From positions 124,001 through 188,000 of the forward strand of contig NZ_JHZF01000015.1 of the NCBI RefSeq assembly GCF_000688295.1: a stretch of 64,000 bases of DNA. The letters run 5' to 3'. Both the position numbers and the translations under genes were made by a program. Shown one piece after another: positions 62,203-64,000 of the stretch. Each line of letters begins with the position of its first letter. Position 1 is the first letter of the stretch. Under the pieces are notes generated by a model. The model was not told the DNA's origin, searched no databases, and was given only the letters and a program-made list of their open reading frames with translations. This DNA comes from Pseudooceanicola nanhaiensis DSM 18065 (GTDB lineage Bacteria; Pseudomonadota; Alphaproteobacteria; Rhodobacterales; Rhodobacteraceae).

Positions 62203-63351
62203 ATGCTGACGAGAAGAGCCGCACTGATGGGCGCCGCAGGCATTGCCGCGCTGCCCGTTCTCGCCAGGGCCGCGAAGGCCGAAGAGATCATGGACACCTC
62301 GATGGCGGCCCCCGCCGACCTGTCGAGCCTGAAACGCATCAAGCGCAAGCTCGTGCGTCCTCCGATGGTCCACGACCATGAGCAGGAAGCCCCGGGAGAA
62401 CCGCGCATCGTCGAATTCGAGATGCAGATCGTCGAGAAGGAGATCGAGGTCGACGATGGTGTCTATCTCCAGGCCATGACCTTCAACGGGTCGGTTCCCG
62501 GTCCCATGATGGTTGTTCACGAAGGCGACTATGTCGAGCTGACGCTCTACAACTCTCCCGAGAACATGTTGCAGCACAACATCGACTTCCACTCGGCGAC
62601 CGGCGCGCTCGGGGGCGGGTCCCTGACGCTGGTGAACCCCGGTGAAAAGACCACGTTGCGGTTCAAGGCGACGCGGCCGGGGACGTTCGTCTATCACTGC
62701 GCCCCGGGGGGCCCCATGATCCCCTGGCACGTCGTCAGCGGCATGTCCGGCTGCATCATGGTCCTGCCGCGTGGCGGCCTGACCGACCACAAGGGCGACC
62801 CGGTCCGCTATGACCGCGTGTTCTATATCGGGGAGAACGACTTCTACATCCCGAAGGACGAAAACGGCGAGTACAAACGGTTCGAGGATGTTGGCGAAAG
62901 CTATCCCGACACGCTCGAGGTGATGAACGGCCTGGTCCCGAGCCACGTCGTCTTCAACGGCAAGGTCGGCTCGCTGACCGGCGACAACGCGCTGCATGCG
63001 GCCCAGGGCGAAAAGGTCCTGTTCGTGCACAGCCAGGCCAACCGGGACACCCGGCCTCACCTGATCGGTGGCCACGGTGATCTGGTCTGGGAACGCGGCA
63101 AGTTCAACAACGCGCCGGAGCGTGACCTCGAAACCTGGTTCATCGCGGGCGGATCCGCCGGCGCGGCGCTCTACGAGTTCCTTCAGCCGGGCGTCTATGC
63201 CTACGTGAACCACAACCTGATCGAGGCCGTGAACCTCGGCGCGACAGCGCACGTGGTGGTCGAAGGCGACTGGAACAACGACCTGATGGAGCAGGTTCAG
63301 GCGCCTGTCGAGTATGACGCCGCCTACGAAGGCAGGACCGCGCTGCCATAA
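62203..63351 (+). CDS. nirK: Copper-containing nitrite reductase
   Basis: A 382-residue periplasmic enzyme that reduces nitrite to NO. A signal with [18 protein letters not shown] is present. Type 1 and type 2 copper ligands are visible: His in [13 protein letters not shown], the Cys-His-Met in [20 protein letters not shown], and the catalytic His region in [10 protein letters not shown]. The linker [12 protein letters not shown] marks class I. AAAGGAGA precedes the ATG at 62203; a TTG six bases earlier is also in frame but badly placed. NirV follows. Confidence 0.97.
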   Translation: MLTRRAALMGAAGIAALPVLARAAKAEEIMDTSMAAPADLSSLKRIKRKLVRPPMVHDHEQEAPGEPRIVEFEMQIVEKEIEVDDGVYLQAMTFNGSVPGPMMVVHEGDYVELTLYNSPENMLQHNIDFHSATGALGGGSLTLVNPGEKTTLRFKATRPGTFVYHCAPGGPMIPWHVVSGMSGCIMVLPRGGLTDHKGDPVRYDRVFYIGENDFYIPKDENGEYKRFEDVGESYPDTLEVMNGLVPSHVVFNGKVGSLTGDNALHAAQGEKVLFVHSQANRDTRPHLIGGHGDLVWERGKFNNAPERDLETWFIAGGSAGAALYEFLQPGVYAYVNHNLIEAVNLGATAHVVVEGDWNNDLMEQVQAPVEYDAAYEGRTALP

Positions 63352-63430
63352 GGCGCGGCTGTTCCAGGGCGAAAACCGACGGGGGCGGCCGGACAATCCG
63401 GGCGCCCTCTCCTGGTCATGAGGTCCCGAT

Positions 63431-64000
63431 ATGGACAGGATTGGAGTGACGATCGGGCTGGCGGGTCTGACGCTGGTTTGCGGCCTCGGGGGAGCGGCGT
63501 GGCTTGGCGATCTGGCGCGGGACAGGGAGGCGGCGCAGGCCTTGCGCGCGGCCGCCCTGGAAGGTGATATCGTGCGGGTGCCCGCGGGCGAGGCGGCCTA
63601 TCGGCCGCTTGGCAACTTCAGCCGCGACGGAAAGGCCGTGACGCCCGGCGTGCAGAGGCTTCCGGTCGGCGCGTTCGACATGATGAAATACCAGGTCTCG
63701 CGCCGGGACTACATGGCCTGCGTCGCGGAAGGCGCCTGCGCAGACGTGGAGACGGGCACTGGCGGGCTGGCCCAGACAGACGTCAACTGGTTCGACGCGA
63801 CGGCCTACGCCGCGTGGCTATCCGAACAGACCGGCCAGACATGGCGTCTTCCGACCGTGCAGGAATGGCACCGGGCTGCGGCCGAGCGTCAGGGTGATCC
63901 GGCCCCGGACGAAGGCGACCTCGACCCCGGAGAACGCATGCTGTCGCAATACCGGCGCGGCGTATTCCTGCGCGGCGAGTCCAGTCCGGCCCTGAGACCA
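63431..64000 (+). CDS. nirV: NirV-like formylglycine-generating enzyme family protein, 3' end cut by the window
   Basis: The first 190 codons are seen; the gene runs off the window end. An N-terminal membrane or signal segment (IGLAGLTLVCGLGGAAWLG) is followed by a sulfatase-modifying-factor-like (SUMF1) domain: VGAFDMMKYQVSRRDYMAC, TDVNWFDATAYAAWLSEQ and WRLPTVQEWHRAA. Such proteins next to nirK are called NirV; their exact role in nitrite reduction is not settled. The gap from nirK is 79 bases, so the pair may be co-transcribed. Confidence 0.85.
   Translation, partial: MDRIGVTIGLAGLTLVCGLGGAAWLGDLARDREAAQALRAAALEGDIVRVPAGEAAYRPLGNFSRDGKAVTPGVQRLPVGAFDMMKYQVSRRDYMACVAEGACADVETGTGGLAQTDVNWFDATAYAAWLSEQTGQTWRLPTVQEWHRAAAERQGDPAPDEGDLDPGERMLSQYRRGVFLRGESSPALRP

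Overview
The window is 64 kb of GC-rich, densely coding DNA with many ATGA and GTGA start/stop overlaps. It looks like the chromosome or a chromid of an alphaproteobacterium, most likely a Rhodobacterales member (inference). The reasons are an EcfG-type ECF sigma factor with matching promoters, the nosRZDFYL-nosX order followed by nirK-nirV, an ArsR-ArsC fusion with ArsJ, a fused cytochrome oxidase subunit I/III, and a cellulose-like locus of the HlyD type. I see no tRNA or rRNA genes, insertion sequences, prophage or CRISPR array.

Layout. (1) 1-8.3 kb: EcfG-like sigma factor, a Crp-family regulator, the trehalose genes otsB and otsA, a three-subunit molybdenum aldehyde oxidoreductase of the PaoABC type, and a small tail-anchored protein. 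Four of the upstream regions carry GGAAC-N16-(C/G)GTT, the general-stress promoter pattern. (2) 8.6-15.6 kb, minus strand: a translationally coupled terminal-oxidase operon (coxB with a heme c domain, fused coxA/coxC, a small membrane protein, ctaG, a triheme cytochrome c), then cysG. (3) 16-23 kb: katG and a 1498-residue exported WD40/caspase-like protein. (4) 23.4-29.6 kb: a 2-aminoethylphosphonate biosynthesis operon (PEP mutase, phosphonopyruvate decarboxylase, transaminase), facing an arsenic operon (ArsR-ArsC fusion, GAPDH, ArsJ). (5) 30-41 kb: metH, a TetR regulator divergent from a P450 BM3-like self-sufficient monooxygenase, a cold-shock protein, and a MarR regulator divergent from 3-hydroxybenzoate 4-monooxygenase. 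(6) 41-46.7 kb, minus strand: a complete oligopeptide-type ABC importer with a DUF1684 protein as last gene. (7) 46.9-53 kb: a Cache sensor without an output domain, divergent from a beta-glucan synthesis locus (GH8 glucanase, HlyD-like protein, GT2 synthase, beta-barrel-like protein). The synthase gene is broken by one in-frame amber codon. (8) 53.2-64 kb: a denitrification block with a lone tatA, nosRZDFYLX, nirK and a nirV cut by the window end. TTG-N8-CAA sites lie ahead of nosR and nirK.

Taken together the genes describe a metabolically flexible, stress-tolerant bacterium. It can respire N2O and nitrite, detoxify arsenate and peroxide, make trehalose and phosphonates, and use aromatic and peptide substrates. 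The most unusual items are the amber-interrupted glucan synthase, the giant WD40/caspase protein, the oxidase subunit with glutamine at the K-channel lysine position, and the tatA placed next to the nos operon.
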